Of a stretch of DNA of 64,000 bases, positions 63,901 through 64,000 are shown one piece after another. The position numbers and the translations under genes are program-made. The notes below the pieces were generated by a model that worked only from the letters and a program-made list of their open reading frames with translations, ran no database searches and was not told the origin of the DNA. The DNA comes from Bradyrhizobium sp. CCGUVB1N3. GTDB taxonomy: Bacteria > Pseudomonadota > Alphaproteobacteria > Rhizobiales > Xanthobacteraceae. Positions within the stretch are counted from its first letter, which is position 1. The number at the start of each line of letters is the position of its first letter. The stretch covers positions 1 through 64,000 of the forward strand of contig NZ_JANADR010000003.1 in NCBI RefSeq assembly GCF_024199925.1. Direction: 5' to 3'.

Positions 63901-64000
63901 CGGATGAGTATCGCACGAAGAAACCGCCGCTAATGTTTGGGCCGGGCGCAACGGTGCCGGATGCGCCCATTGTCTTCGTTGACATGCCGTTCGTGAGGGC
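60993..64000 (+). CDS. Kinase-like / SF1 helicase fusion, Mokosh MkoA-like (partial)
   Basis: Open from the ATG at 60993 to the window edge (1002 codons, no stop). Residues 1-310 resemble a protein kinase: 'SVLVKFWDRA' (Lys49), 'SEIRQLQRL', and 'GVIHRNVDPWAIL' (157-166) in place of HRDxKxxN, with 'FRLTGFEW' in place of DFG, so the catalytic Asp residues are missing. From about 640 there is a COG1112-type SF1 helicase: Walker A 'GPPGVGKTFL' (652), 'LLSAQSNAAIDHLM', Walker B 'TIIEEAGKATG' (about 817), 'MIGDHKQLPPY' and 'LEEQYRMHPAIAKI'. Kinase-plus-helicase layout is that of Mokosh type I MkoA. The gene after it lies outside the window. Confidence 0.78.
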   Translation, partial: MASPKRKASKSFLSDYRIDSDSLLNPKPEVGRPGLQPALDPDGRSVLVKFWDRADQGRDNDLEQIWRSEIRQLQRLAAVPRAEELFVPMVASGEDDEGFYLVLDPGQASPLETFRRAATQPPIMTQYRLPRNRRRLWANAKRAAEALELLHSQGVIHRNVDPWAILTTFGDQPDFRLTGFEWSMRLAAADLPLSAREPSEGKDSVASFGRDWTNLGIVVAELVGAPLDRVSNLRLVPSDIAEHLSAAEGKLLRSMMRIETAERLDGEEICRRMEDVVLAITAEAAGREAKSAVALRLGRGSKLAETIRGVSDNEIEMADAQSQMDFIEADLSAEPYFVRVRQRSEEEPSFALLGQSVTYWLEPFRVSESSEAADWEFATCERAQRGRLPSDWIEGSVALEWNTLDLVDSRTARDSFPRRRGKVARWSDCIAQTEPKQFKKTDLDRMHEAFSLLLALEMAYAAADVFPVEVPSRAERSSSGESYVLTLSSRYDRARAELSTALALEAPAVRLTKMLESDDLVQQEGSWILTETGELGDHTDETEWRFLDRSEADARERLRFDGAAPAEPTSVAYLSPPGMAGQLAQFRRRRKALKVLREHTELLRMLADPRSRIDDSHDPLNEKETRFKELDESKKGALREILSTVPLFFLQGPPGVGKTFLVGDIVKRRFEDDPTARMLLSAQSNAAIDHLMKEIQSSFGEDSSTTPVMVRARPADDDPSDTDLEIDRQADRHLQALAKSPLVAEASSGLQQKVIALAQARQELQGGGRRSARRNRMSAEGRAFEGMILRSANLVFATTNSAAVDRLIEERSLFDWTIIEEAGKATGGELLSPLLLSHRRLMIGDHKQLPPYNVERMTRLLSVPDKVKAAVGSAQELISRHLKDPGLEDLFDEIESESDDFGRLCSQTLSILTMFESMVEAEFARKAKARREFRPIARRLEEQYRMHPAIAKIVSNCFYDGKLSTNDKKADEYRTKKPPLMFGPGATVPDAPIVFVDMPFVR

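Noticed and set aside
1..64000. tRNA genes or attachment-site repeats marking element ends
   Set aside because: No cloverleaf-like sequence or long direct repeat at plausible ends was found by eye, so the element's boundaries remain undefined.

Overview
The window is GC-rich DNA of an alphaproteobacterium, most likely Hyphomicrobiales. The basis is a VirB/VirD4 transfer system with a VirC1/VirC2-like pair, LuxI/LuxR homologues, and several IS families common in that order. It is almost entirely accessory DNA. I found no rRNA, tRNA, CRISPR array or housekeeping block.

Region 1 (about 0.4-32.7 kb) is a conjugative or integrative element. It holds a shortened luxI (507-959), a leftward operon of small exported proteins, two thermonuclease-fold paralogues and an SSB (1292-4300), and a divergent complete virB1-B11/virD4 operon (4399-17306). 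Further right come luxR (26862-27590), a relaxase and MobC (27623-30390), a probable oriT/control region (30391-30912), virC1/virC2-like genes and a small XRE regulator. A 16-bp sequence recurs at three control regions of this element (4358, 30477, 32245). The element has been invaded by IS701, IS630, IS3, ISAs1 and IS21 debris and by fragments of serine and tyrosine recombinases and of a second, DUF3363-type relaxase. Between virD4 and luxR it carries a defence cassette: AbiEi/AbiEii facing a 1356-aa protein made of an HTH, a putative nuclease, a P-loop-less NTPase-like region and a long helical part.

Region 2 (32.7-40.1 kb) is a patchwork: a topoisomerase III with a DUF5710 tail, IS21-end debris, a methyl-accepting chemotaxis protein and an intact IS1380-family element.

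Region 3 (40.1-64 kb) is a defence island. It contains an SMC-like ATPase with a DUF3223/HNH-like partner, a second AbiE pair, an sbcD fragment, a UvrD/AddA-like plus AddB-like plus DUF6361 plus PLD-like operon facing a BrxR/CapW-type WYL regulator, an orphan AbiEi, and at the right edge a kinase-helicase fusion resembling Mokosh MkoA that runs out of the window. Two 932-bp IS5-family copies in inverted orientation (40149-41080 and 58533-59464) bound a 17.45-kb inversion. The SMC gene is split between the two copies. Undoing the inversion and removing this IS and an IS256-family element (42150-43546) with one copy of each target duplication restores a single 827-codon reading frame, and all SMC-cassette genes then lie on one strand. 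The island was therefore once more orderly, and at least the SMC system and the DUF6361/PLD end of the helicase operon are now broken.
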